Positions 17,540 through 25,232 of a DNA stretch of 64,000 nucleotides are shown here, one piece after another. Position 1 is the first letter of the stretch. Each line of letters opens with the position of its first letter. The notes below the pieces were generated by a model. That model was not told the origin of the DNA and did no database searches. It saw only the letters and a program-made list of their open reading frames with translations. The stretch is from an uncultured Myxococcales bacterium (GTDB lineage: Bacteria > Myxococcota > Myxococcia > Myxococcales > Myxococcaceae). The stretch is from the NCBI GenBank assembly GCA_937980205.1, contig CALJKW010000023.1, positions 33,714 to 97,713 on the forward strand, given 5' to 3'. A program made the translations under genes and the position numbers.

Positions 17540-17690
17540 AGCAGCTCGCGGTGGTGGTGCTGCTGCTGCCCGGTTGCAGCGGCGGCAGCGCTCCCGTCGA
17601 CCGACATCGACACGCTTGCCGCGGCCGCCCGCGGTGAGTGGCCCCATCGGGACAGCGCAGCCCTTCCAGCTCATCGTCCAGCAGTTCTGA
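17536..17690 (+). pseudogene. Possible decayed small lipoprotein gene
   Basis: A GTG at 17536 overlaps the previous TGA. It opens with a good lipoprotein signal (MKQLAVVVLLLPGCSGGS), but the frame then reads basic residues and stops at 17637. Sensible sequence continues in the other two frames: PSTDIDTLAAAARGEW in frame 2 (about 17590-17640) and IGTAQPFQLIVQQF ending at TGA 17688-17690 in frame 3. Two frame changes in 150 bases suggest a frameshifted remnant. It could equally be a 33-residue lipoprotein. Confidence 0.35.
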
Positions 17691-18887
17691 TCAGCGGCTC
17701 TCGGCCACTTCGGTCGCCGGCGCAGGCGTGTACATCTCCACCGGCACGATGCCGAGGATCCGCTCGCGCCGCGTCGACGCCTTCTCGAGCCGCTTCGTCA
17801 GCGCGCGCTTCTCGCTGAGCGACACGTTGTCGTCGCGCTTCTCGATGAGCCGCAGCCGCTCGCGGATGGCGGAGATCTCCTCGTCGGCGAGCACCGGCTG
17901 AATCCCCTTCGCGCCGCGGTTGTCGGTCCACACCGGCAGCGCCTTCGCCTTCGACACGCTCACGCCGCGCTCGGTCTGCGTCACGGTGAGCTGCAAGAGC
18001 AGCCCGTCGCGCCGCGTGTCCATGTCGTCCGAGCCCTGCGACGAGACGAGGTTGCCGAGCGAATACGCGACCAGCGCCTCGCGGCCGTCGGGGCGGACGT
18101 ACGTCTCCACCGTCTGCAGCACGTGAGGGTGATTGCCGATGACGGCGACCGCGCCCGCTTCGATCAGCGCCCACGCGAGGCGCCGGTCCGACTGCAGCGG
18201 CTCGAGGAAGTACTCCTCGCCCCAGTGCGGAGTCACGAACAGCGCGTCGCACCGCGCCGCGACCTCGCGGACCTTCTTCAGCAGCTGCCGCTCGGAGATG
18301 CCGCCGGTGCTGCGGTCGAGGTCGTAGTCGACGACGGGCACCTGAGGCTTCCGCTTGTCGTCGTCGTTGTGCAGCCCGTTCATGAACCGCGTGAACGCGA
18401 GAAAACAGAGCTGCAGGCCGTTCTTCTCGAAGCACAGCGGCTCCCACGCCTCGCGCGCGTTCGCGCCGGCGCCGGCCGCCAGCAGGCCCGCCTCGGCGAG
18501 GTGCTTGCGCGTCTCTTTGATGCCGCGCAGATCCTGGTCCTTCGAGTGGTTGTTCGCGAACGTCGCGACGGTGACGCCGACGGCCGCGAGCGCCTGCACC
18601 ATCGCCGGTGGGGCGTTGAAGACGAGCTCTCCACGCGCGGGAAACTTCAGCGAGGTGATCGGCGTCTCGAGGTTGATGACGCTCACGTCGGCGCGGCGGA
18701 ACGCCTCGGAGAGCGGCCCGAAGACGTGATCCCACCCGTCGTGGTTCAGCGACGCTCCGTTGGCGTCGGCGCGCGCGTGGTTCTTCGCCGTCTCCTTCAC
18801 GCTCGTGTGCGGAATCACGTCGCCCGTGAACAACACGTCGGCGCTCGCGCCGGGAGCTGCCGCGACGAGGACGAGGACCCACATCAC
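17691..18887 (-). CDS. CapA-family (PgsA/CapA-like) metallophosphatase-fold protein
   Basis: 398 residues. Signal peptide ends PGASA before DVLFTGD. CapA-family landmarks follow: FTGDVIPH near residue 20, VINLETPIT, TFANNHSKDQ, LAFTRFMNG, TPHWGEEY, VIGNHPHVLQ and LVAYSLGNLVSSQG. The fold is calcineurin-like; relatives are involved in poly-gamma-glutamate or capsule synthesis and export, usually with CapB/CapC ligase partners. No such partners are nearby, so the role here may be different. The Lys/Arg-rich C-terminal 90 residues extend beyond the core. It is exported to the envelope. Confidence 0.85.
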   Translation of the reverse strand: MMWVLVLVAAAPGASADVLFTGDVIPHTSVKETAKNHARADANGASLNHDGWDHVFGPLSEAFRRADVSVINLETPITSLKFPARGELVFNAPPAMVQALAAVGVTVATFANNHSKDQDLRGIKETRKHLAEAGLLAAGAGANAREAWEPLCFEKNGLQLCFLAFTRFMNGLHNDDDKRKPQVPVVDYDLDRSTGGISERQLLKKVREVAARCDALFVTPHWGEEYFLEPLQSDRRLAWALIEAGAVAVIGNHPHVLQTVETYVRPDGREALVAYSLGNLVSSQGSDDMDTRRDGLLLQLTVTQTERGVSVSKAKALPVWTDNRGAKGIQPVLADEEISAIRERLRLIEKRDDNVSLSEKRALTKRLEKASTRRERILGIVPVEMYTPAPATEVAESR

Positions 18888-18936
18888 GGAGCGGAAGCTT
18901 AGATCCGATCCGCCACGGCCGAAGAGCGCGGCCCGT

Positions 18937-19728
18937 TCAGTTCGTGAGCTGGATGGTGCTCGGGTCGACCTTGAGCACGAGCTGCAGCAGCTGTCCCGAG
19001 AGCTCCTGCGCCTGCTTCACCTGCGCGGCGTCGCCCCGCTGCTTCGCGTCGGCGTAGATGGCCAGCGGCAGGCCGGTGAAGCCCAGCAGCATGTCGTAGA
19101 GGGTCTGCTTCTCTTTGTTGCTGAGCTTCGCGAACTCGGGCGTCGTGTCGACCCCCTGATCGAGCGCCTGGAAGATGGCGAGGCTGACCTCGTCGCTCGG
19201 CTCTTCGGCGTCGCGGTAGATGGTCACGTTGCCGATGATGAAGAAGGCGAGCGCGCCGGCGATGTTGTTCCGCATCGGCTTCGTGTCGGGCTCGCTCTCG
19301 AACGCCTGCTTCGTCGCGGCGAAGACCTGCCCGATGAGCTGCTTCTCTTCTTTGGTGCCGGCGAGGTTGTCGGAGAGCAGCTTCCCGACGTTCACGGACT
19401 TGTCGCTCTTGAACTTGCCGATGCCCTTCGAGGCGGGAGGCGGCGCCGCGATCTGCGGCCCGTCCGCCGCGGGCGCCTTGCCGGCCCTGGCCTCGCGCTC
19501 AGCCTTCGCGACCGCCGCCTCGCCCCACTTCTTCACCATCGCCGCGCGCATCATCGAGCGCTGCATGTTCAGCTGCATGGTGTTGTAGATGTTCTGCGTC
19601 GCCATCGCCTGGCCGAACGAGCCGTAGACGGTGCCGTAGCCCGTGTTCCAGCCCCCGGCGTTCGAGTTCCAGGTCTGTGCCGACGCGGAGCCGGCGAAGA
19701 GGAGTACGGCGAGAGAGAGCTGGCGCAT
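18937..19728 (-). CDS. Secreted helical protein, DUF6683-like
   Basis: 263 residues. Signal peptide MRQLSLAVLLFAGSASA then a Gly/Asn/Trp/Tyr-rich section (WNSNAGGWNTGYG). The mature body is helical: KSVNVGKLLSDNLAGT..EKQLIGQVFAATKQAF, a hydrophobic AGALAFFIIGNVTIYR, and a last region LSNKEKQTLYDMLLGFTGLPLAIYADAK. This looks like the uncharacterised DUF6683 group of secreted proteins; that label is from memory. It sits between the CapA-like and L,D-transpeptidase genes, all on the minus strand, suggesting an envelope-related cluster. Confidence 0.6.
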   Translation of the reverse strand: MRQLSLAVLLFAGSASAQTWNSNAGGWNTGYGTVYGSFGQAMATQNIYNTMQLNMQRSMMRAAMVKKWGEAAVAKAEREARAGKAPAADGPQIAAPPPASKGIGKFKSDKSVNVGKLLSDNLAGTKEEKQLIGQVFAATKQAFESEPDTKPMRNNIAGALAFFIIGNVTIYRDAEEPSDEVSLAIFQALDQGVDTTPEFAKLSNKEKQTLYDMLLGFTGLPLAIYADAKQRGDAAQVKQAQELSGQLLQLVLKVDPSTIQLTN

Positions 19729-19755
19729 GCGCCACGTTCTACCGCGCTCGACGGC

Positions 19756-21270
19756 TCAAGGCAGAATGACGATGGTGTCGCGCACGCCGATGGTCGCCCA
19801 CAGCACGTCGATCACCGAGTTCTCGACGGCCACGCAGCCGAGCGTCCAGTCGCTGCTCGAGCCGTAGCCGTGCACCATGATGTAGCTGCCGAGGTTCGTC
19901 GTCTGCGGAGGAACGCCGCAGCTCGCCTGCGCCGAGTCGATCGCGTTCTTCTCGGCCTGGGTGATGAGCCCGGTCGACAAGCCGCGCGTCGCGTCGGAGC
20001 TGTCCGGGTACGAGACCAGGAACGACTTGTAATAGGAGGAGTTCGGGTTCAGCGACGCGGCGTAGAACACGCCCTCGGGCGTCTTCCCGTCGCCTTCCTG
20101 GTTCTTGTCGCCGACGGGCGCGAACCCGAGGCCCATGCGGTAGTTCTGCACCAGCATGCCGTTCTTGCAGAGCGCCAGGTTGCGCGCCGACTTCCGAACC
20201 ACGACGTAGTCGTCCTTCACCGTGTCGCAGACGGAGAGCCCGCTGCCCGCGGTGCCCCACGCGACCATGCAGTCCGACGCGCCCACCGACGGGTTCCACG
20301 TTCCGCCCATCGAGGCGCCCGGCAGGCAGACGCGGTGCTGCGGGTGGCAGACGTAGCCGTCGGTCTGCCGGCACTGCGAGTCGCTGGTGCAGTCTTTGAG
20401 GCACGCCGTCTGGCCCATGCCGACGCCGAAGCAGGTCGAGCCGCTGGGGCAGCCGGTCGTGTCGCAGAAGCTCTTCGTGCAGTAGCCGCTCGCCATCGAC
20501 ATGCACACGTTGTTCGCGCACGACTGCTGCGTGGTGCACGCCGCGCCGATGTCGTTCGCGGGGGCCGCCTCGCCGGGCCAGCGCTGCTGCGGCATCGGCA
20601 TGCAGACCTTGAAGATGCGATCGGGCTGGTTGTACCGCTGGCGCATCACGCACGCGTAGCCGGGCCGGCAGCCGGTGCCGGGCGACTGAACGAAGTCGCA
20701 CTCGGCGACGCAGCGCGGAAGACCGTTCGCGCTCACGCAGCGCGAGACCGTGTTGCCGCTGGTGCCGCCGATGGTCGGAGCGTCCGGGCACACGTACGTC
20801 GTGCCCGACACGGTGCACGCCTGCGTGCAGAAGCCGTTCTGAAAGCCGCTGGTCTCGCAGCTCGCGGCCGACGTGTAGCCGGGCGCGTTGCAGCTCTGAG
20901 CGCTCGAGCAGGCCCCGCCGATCCACCCCGGGTTGAGCTCGACGCCCGGCGTCGCGCCGCCGCCCGCGCCGGTGCTGCCGCCGCTGCCGCCGCTGCCGCC
21001 GCCGGTGCCCGAGGTCGAGCCGCCGCCGGTGCCGGACACCGAGCCGCCGCCCGAGCCGCCGACGCTGCCGCCGCCGGTGCCGGACACCGAGCCGCCGCCC
21101 GCGCCGCTCACGCTGCCGCCACCGGCTCCAGAGGGGTCGCCGCCGCCGGCGGCCTCCATGCCTCCGGCCGCGCCGACGACGACTTCACCGAGAGGAGTCG
21201 ACGGCTCGAAGCCATCTGCTCCGGGGACGGAGCAGGCGGCGCAGACCAGTGTCAGCAGAGCAGGGCGCAT
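19756..21270 (-). CDS. L,D-transpeptidase (YkuD-type) lipoprotein with Gly/Ser-rich linker and Cys-rich modules
   Basis: 504 residues from ATG 21270 (six-codon-longer start at 21288 possible). Lipobox VCAAC, then about 80 residues of GGGSVSGT-type linker (8-residue period). Next is a Cys-rich region (about 110-340) of small disulfide modules of the CxxxxxC type (SCNAPGY, GCPSGSTC, DSQCRQ). The YkuD domain fills about 345-504: KSARNLALCKNG, GKTPEGVF, then the catalytic block HGYG...DWTLGCVAVEN with the nucleophile Cys. It would cross-link peptidoglycan or attach a protein to it. The linker and Cys-rich style resembles the protease at 39939-41294. Confidence 0.8.
   Translation of the reverse strand: MRPALLTLVCAACSVPGADGFEPSTPLGEVVVGAAGGMEAAGGGDPSGAGGGSVSGAGGGSVSGTGGGSVGGSGGGSVSGTGGGSTSGTGGGSGGSGGSTGAGGGATPGVELNPGWIGGACSSAQSCNAPGYTSAASCETSGFQNGFCTQACTVSGTTYVCPDAPTIGGTSGNTVSRCVSANGLPRCVAECDFVQSPGTGCRPGYACVMRQRYNQPDRIFKVCMPMPQQRWPGEAAPANDIGAACTTQQSCANNVCMSMASGYCTKSFCDTTGCPSGSTCFGVGMGQTACLKDCTSDSQCRQTDGYVCHPQHRVCLPGASMGGTWNPSVGASDCMVAWGTAGSGLSVCDTVKDDYVVVRKSARNLALCKNGMLVQNYRMGLGFAPVGDKNQEGDGKTPEGVFYAASLNPNSSYYKSFLVSYPDSSDATRGLSTGLITQAEKNAIDSAQASCGVPPQTTNLGSYIMVHGYGSSSDWTLGCVAVENSVIDVLWATIGVRDTIVILP
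20969..21134 (-). repeat. Coding repeat, Gly/Ser linker (24-base period)
   Basis: G+C-rich in-gene repeat encoding GGGSVSGT-like units. The core GGTGCCGGACACCGAGCC (plus strand) appears at 21028 and 21076, with a diverged copy at 21004; spacings are multiples of 24 bases. A closely similar core forms the 33-base repeat in the protease gene at 40074-40217. Confidence 0.7.
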
Positions 21271-21304
21271 GAGGGCGGTGCGCCCCATACCGAAGTTCGG
21301 TGGC

Positions 21305-22792
21305 TCAGATCCAGGTGTCGGGGATGACGCGCGGATCGAGGTTGCCGAAGTCGCGCAGGATGGGGGCCATGCGCGTCACGTTCGGGCCCGCGTTCGGGCG
21401 TGCCGCCGCCGCTTCCTGGAAGCGCTGAATCTCGGCGAGCTGCTGCGCGCGAGACAGGCGCGAGAAGTCGGGCGCCTGCAGCCCGAGCTCCTGGTACGCG
21501 CCCTGGATGCGGTCGGAGTACGTCTGCTGGAAGCGCTGCGAGACGACGGGGAGGAACAGCAGGCGAATCGTCTGATCGCGCTGCGCGGTCAGGCGCGCCT
21601 TCTCGTCGGCGGGCAGGTTCGGGTGCTGCAGCAGGCGCTGCGTGTGGTTGTAGAACTCGCGGATGGGGCCGGTCTGCGGGTTCGCGATCGTGGTGCGGCC
21701 GGCGAGCGCGTCGTTGTACGCCGCGCGGCCTGCCTCCATGTTCGCGCGCAGCGTCTCGAGCGGAGCGGGCGCCTCGCCCTGCATGCCGCCGGAGCGCGTC
21801 CACACCGAGACGTTCTCGCCTTTGCGCATGTGGCGGTACGCGTTCTCGTTCAGGCGCTGCTCGCCGCTTCCGCGGGTCTGCTGTTCCCAGACGCGCTGGT
21901 GCGCGACCGCGCCGGACGCCGCGCCGGGCGAGCTGCCCTCGTACGCGGTGATGGTCTTCACGTTCGGGAACATGCTCGCGTACTTCTCCATCATCTCGTG
22001 GCCGCCGGAGTAGCAGCCGGCGATGAGCAGGTCCTCGACGCTGCGCGCGGCGCGCGGCATCGCCTGCGCGAGCTCGGCGACGACGGGCCAGTCGAGCTGG
22101 CCGTTGTTCTCACCGTAGACGCCGCTGCCGACGTGGTGGCCCGAGAGCACGAGGCGCGAGGGAATCTGCCCGCCGCGCTCGGCCTTCGCCCACTCCTGCG
22201 CGATGGCGGCCATCTCGTCTTTCGCGTCGGGGCCGGCGCGGCCGATGACGTCGGCGATGCGGCGCGTCTGATCCGCCGGCAGGCCGAGGGTCAGGGCGAA
22301 GTTCATGCGGCCCTGCTCCTGGGTGAGGTCGTGCGTCGTCGAGCGGCCGTTCGCGTCGCGCGTGGTGATCTGATCCGGAACGCGCGAGTCTTGGATGACG
22401 CTGATGTCCGTGCCGCGGTTCCGCAGCGCGTCGGACTCGAGCGTCGAGCGGTGCGCGTCGGAGTTGTTCACCGCGACGAACAGCACCTTGTCGTTCGAGC
22501 GCGGGGCCCAGCCCTGCGTGGTCGTCTGCGGCGGCGTCGGAGTCGTCGTACCGCCCGGCTGCGTGCGCCCGCCCGCCGGAATCGTCAGGTTCCAGCCGAC
22601 CTGCAGCGAGCGCGGGTTCGTGATGCCGGGGTATCGGCCCTGGTTCACGTTCTGGAGCTGTTCGACGCTGACCCCGTAGCGCGCGGCGATGCGGCTGAGC
22701 GTGTCACCGCTCTGAACGGTGTAGCTCTGCGGGGTTGCGGTCGTCGTGTTGGACGCGGGGGCAGTCGGATTGGTTCGGTTGACGGTTGGCAT
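21305..22792 (-). CDS. LysM protein with caspase-fold-like His/Cys signature
   Basis: 495 residues from ATG 22792 (MPTVNRTNPT). No signal peptide. Residues 23-73 are a LysM domain (SYTVQSGDTLSRIAARYGVS...NLTIPAG), which binds glycan. Residues about 100-300 begin with a hydrophobic strand KVLFVAVNN and contain SGHH (219-220) followed by LLIAGCYSGG (Cys260). His then Cys after a strand, with GCYSG, is the clan CD (caspase/metacaspase/CHAT-like) dyad pattern. A C-terminal helical region (300-495) is unrecognised. LysM without a classical signal suggests delivery by another route or lytic release. Protease activity is inferred from the motif only. Confidence 0.6.
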   Translation of the reverse strand: MPTVNRTNPTAPASNTTTATPQSYTVQSGDTLSRIAARYGVSVEQLQNVNQGRYPGITNPRSLQVGWNLTIPAGGRTQPGGTTTPTPPQTTTQGWAPRSNDKVLFVAVNNSDAHRSTLESDALRNRGTDISVIQDSRVPDQITTRDANGRSTTHDLTQEQGRMNFALTLGLPADQTRRIADVIGRAGPDAKDEMAAIAQEWAKAERGGQIPSRLVLSGHHVGSGVYGENNGQLDWPVVAELAQAMPRAARSVEDLLIAGCYSGGHEMMEKYASMFPNVKTITAYEGSSPGAASGAVAHQRVWEQQTRGSGEQRLNENAYRHMRKGENVSVWTRSGGMQGEAPAPLETLRANMEAGRAAYNDALAGRTTIANPQTGPIREFYNHTQRLLQHPNLPADEKARLTAQRDQTIRLLFLPVVSQRFQQTYSDRIQGAYQELGLQAPDFSRLSRAQQLAEIQRFQEAAAARPNAGPNVTRMAPILRDFGNLDPRVIPDTWI

Positions 22793-22838
22793 GGAGGGCT
22801 TTGCATTATCGATCGGTTCCTGCGATCTGTTTCCCCAC

Positions 22839-23081
22839 ATGCCCTCACGTACCCTCCAGGCACTGTACAAGCGAGTAGGTCCGAGCCTCTTTGCTCGCGC
22901 CCAGCGCGCCCTGAAGGACGACGAGAAGGCTCAAGAGGTCGTGCAGCAGGTGGTCATCGAGCTGTCGCGCCTCGGCGAGCTGTCGGACGAGGAGCTGTCG
23001 AAGCTGGGCCGTGACCTGCTCAAGAAGCAGCTCGAGCAGCGCGGGTCGACCATCGACTCGATGAACCCCGAGAAAGACTGA
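22839..23081 (+). CDS. Small protein resembling sigma-70 region 2 only
   Basis: 80 residues. The N-terminal 45 residues (LYKRVGPSLFARAQRALKDDEKAQEVVQQVVIEL) follow the ECF sigma region 2 pattern, in which a Tyr-x-x-Gly-Pro helix leads to a D-D-x-x-A-Q-E-x-V-Q motif. Region 4 is missing; the rest is a charged helix (LSKLGRDLLKKQLEQRG) ending in NPEKD. It might bind core RNA polymerase or be an anti-sigma decoy, or simply share the fold. It is divergent from the LysM protein with 46 bases between starts, and 6 bases upstream of the esterase lipoprotein. Confidence 0.6.
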   Translation: MPSRTLQALYKRVGPSLFARAQRALKDDEKAQEVVQQVVIELSRLGELSDEELSKLGRDLLKKQLEQRGSTIDSMNPEKD

Positions 23082-23087
23082 GTCGCC

Positions 23088-25160
23088 GTGCGCCGTCTCG
23101 TCGCGCTGCTCGTGGTCGCCGCGTGCGGGCCGCCGCAGGCTCCTCCTCCGCCACCGACGATTCCGACGAAGTACCGCGTCATCGGCGGGCTCTCGATGGG
23201 CGCCATCGGCACCGCGGCGATCGGCCTGAGGCACAGCGAGGAGTTCGACGCGTTCGCGGCGCTGGGCGCTCCGCTCGACGCGGCGCTGCTGTTGCGCACC
23301 ATCGACCGCTTTCACACCGGCGGCTTCTGCCCGCGCGGTGAGCTCGAGGCGAACGTAGCGACGCTCAACGACCCGAAGACCGCCGGCTGCGTCACGCACC
23401 CGCCGCCGCTGAAGTACGAGCACGTGCAGGACTTCAACCACTGGCGGTACACGACGAACACGCCGTTCGATCGCACCGGCTACGTGGGGCTGTTCACCGA
23501 CCTCACGCTCGCGTTCGGCAACCTGCTCACCGAGAACCCGATGTCGACGTTCGCTCCGCCGGGAGTCGACGAGGCGGTCGCGCGCCACCCGCCGCCGAAC
23601 GCGTGCAGTGCGCCGGTGCGGGTGAAGGGCCTCAAGAACCTCGAGTACAACCCCGACGGCTCGAGGGACGCGATCACGTTCTGCGACGGAGAGCCGCAGA
23701 CCTGGTTCTGCAACTCCACGAAGGAGGTCGTCGACTTCTGCTCGGACCCGGCGAACATCGCGGCGCCGCTGCCGCGCTCGATGGAGGCCGCGTTCGCGAG
23801 CGCGTTCTGCTCGACGAAGGGCGGCGCATCGGTCGCCACGCGCGAGTCGGACCCCGAGGTGATGCTCGGCGCCGGCGGCCGCTTCGACCCGTGCCGCGTC
23901 GCGACCGAGCCCGTGCTCGTCGCGCTCGCGTGGGACTTCAACGGCAACGGCCGCCGCGACTACGGAGAGCCGATCGTCAACAACGGCGAGGAGCGGTACT
24001 CCGACGTCGGCGTCGACGGCTGCCCGAACGCGCAGGAGAACGGGCAGGGCGGCTGCGGCGCGAGCGGCGCGACCGGAGACCCGAACCGCGACGACTACTC
24101 CGCCGACACGAACCCGCGGGGCACCGAGGGGAACTGGAAGCACGACGACGGCGAGCCGTTCTCCGACGACGGCCTCGATGGCGTGCCGGGCAGCGGAGAC
24201 CTCGGCGAAGGCAACGGCGCCTTCGACATGACGAGCGGCCGCAAGCGGCTCTACTCGTACGACGCGCGCGCGGCGCTCTCGAAGCTCACGCCGGCGCAGC
24301 TGAAGCGCGTCAACCTGCTGCTCGACGGAGGCATCCGCGACCTCTTCAACTTCGGCCTCTTCTCGCACCAGGTGTTCGGGCTGTGGAAGGCGCTCAAGCC
24401 CGACGAGGCGGTCTCGTACCGCGACTGGACGGAGATCCCCGGCATGGCCGACCCGCGCACCGGCGCGTACCGGCCGTGGGGCGGGCCGTGGCGGCGGGCG
24501 CCGAAGAGCTTCGAGGTGCTGTTCGGCAAGGAGAACCCGACGCTCGACGACCGGCTGATCGGCGACGGCGATCACGTCGGCTCGAACACGCAGGCGGTGT
24601 ACCGCATCGCGACGCTCTACAACTGGGTCGCGCAGCAGTGGCCCTCGCTGCCGAGGCCTTCGACGCCGTTCGGTGGGGTGCCGTACGACGAGCGCGAGAA
24701 GATCGAGTGGTTCCAGTCCGAGGCGCTGGGCGCGAAGCGCGACTACGGCGTGTTCGTGCCGCCGGGCTACGAGCTCGAGGAGAACGCGTCGGTGCGGTAC
24801 CCGGTGCTGTACCTGCTGCACGGGTACACCGGGGCGCCGCGGCAGATTCTGCCGAGCGCGTTCCTCGCCGACACGTTCATGAAGGATTCGGACGTGAAGC
24901 TCCGGCCGATGATCATCGTGGTGCCGAGCGGCGCGTGCTGTTTCGTGCAGAGGGGCACCGGCGCGCGCGACTGCCGCGAGGAGGACGACCAGGGCGTCGC
25001 GTTCGTGGGCCGCTCCGACTGGGAGCGCGAGTGCGTCGGCGGCAGCTTCTTCGTCAGCCACGTCGGCGGGCCGAAGTACGAGGAGTCGCTGTTCGAGCTG
25101 ATGAAGGTGATCGACTCGAAGTACCGGACGCTGGCGCCGGCCGAGGTCGAGGCCCGGTGA
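23088..25160 (+). CDS. Esterase-like lipoprotein with apparently permuted core
   Basis: 690 residues from GTG 23088. Lipobox VAAC (Cys13), then a short Pro tether and KYRVIGGLSMGAIG, the esterase-D/antigen-85-type nucleophile elbow (Ser36). In ordinary family members this motif follows the LLHG oxyanion segment and a D-x-x-YRT strand. Here YPVLYLLHGYTG lies near residue 575 and KVIDSKYRTLAP at the very end. The middle has many Cys and an EF-hand-like DFNGNGRRDYGE near 283. The 3' end appears frameshifted (see the next feature). It would be an outer-membrane or periplasmic hydrolase; the substrate is unknown. Confidence 0.7.
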   Translation: MRRLVALLVVAACGPPQAPPPPPTIPTKYRVIGGLSMGAIGTAAIGLRHSEEFDAFAALGAPLDAALLLRTIDRFHTGGFCPRGELEANVATLNDPKTAGCVTHPPPLKYEHVQDFNHWRYTTNTPFDRTGYVGLFTDLTLAFGNLLTENPMSTFAPPGVDEAVARHPPPNACSAPVRVKGLKNLEYNPDGSRDAITFCDGEPQTWFCNSTKEVVDFCSDPANIAAPLPRSMEAAFASAFCSTKGGASVATRESDPEVMLGAGGRFDPCRVATEPVLVALAWDFNGNGRRDYGEPIVNNGEERYSDVGVDGCPNAQENGQGGCGASGATGDPNRDDYSADTNPRGTEGNWKHDDGEPFSDDGLDGVPGSGDLGEGNGAFDMTSGRKRLYSYDARAALSKLTPAQLKRVNLLLDGGIRDLFNFGLFSHQVFGLWKALKPDEAVSYRDWTEIPGMADPRTGAYRPWGGPWRRAPKSFEVLFGKENPTLDDRLIGDGDHVGSNTQAVYRIATLYNWVAQQWPSLPRPSTPFGGVPYDEREKIEWFQSEALGAKRDYGVFVPPGYELEENASVRYPVLYLLHGYTGAPRQILPSAFLADTFMKDSDVKLRPMIIVVPSGACCFVQRGTGARDCREEDDQGVAFVGRSDWERECVGGSFFVSHVGGPKYEESLFELMKVIDSKYRTLAPAEVEAR

Positions 25161-25216
25161 GCGCGCTGCAGGTCATCGAGGCGTACGCGCCCGGCTGCGT
25201 GCAGTGGGAGCAGTAG
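25154..25216 (+). other. Likely displaced C-terminus of the esterase (frameshift)
   Basis: Immediately after AEVEAR and the TGA at 25158, the next frame reads SALQVIEAYAPGCVQWEQ and stops at TAG 25214-25216. One extra base near 25157 would join the two into a longer C-terminus. The codons in this tail are normal for this genome. It is either a real frameshift mutation, a sequencing indel or a genuine stop with a chance tail. Confidence 0.45.
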
Positions 25217-25232
25217 CCAGGCGCGGGTCCGT

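Noticed and set aside
20969..21134. Short regular G+C-rich repeat that could suggest a CRISPR array
   Set aside because: Units are multiples of 3, contiguous with no spacers, and encode a Gly/Ser linker in a clear gene.
18760..21327. Very long plus-strand open frame (about 850 codons) opposite the CapA, secreted and transpeptidase genes
   Set aside because: It is rich in Arg/Ala/His and has no family motif. The minus-strand genes have clear signals and catalytic motifs. High G+C makes such shadow frames common.
22787..22805. TGGCAT...TTGCA near the divergent LysM/sigma-like genes, possible sigma-54 promoter
   Set aside because: The GG to GC distance is 13 bases instead of 10, so a -24/-12 site is not supported.
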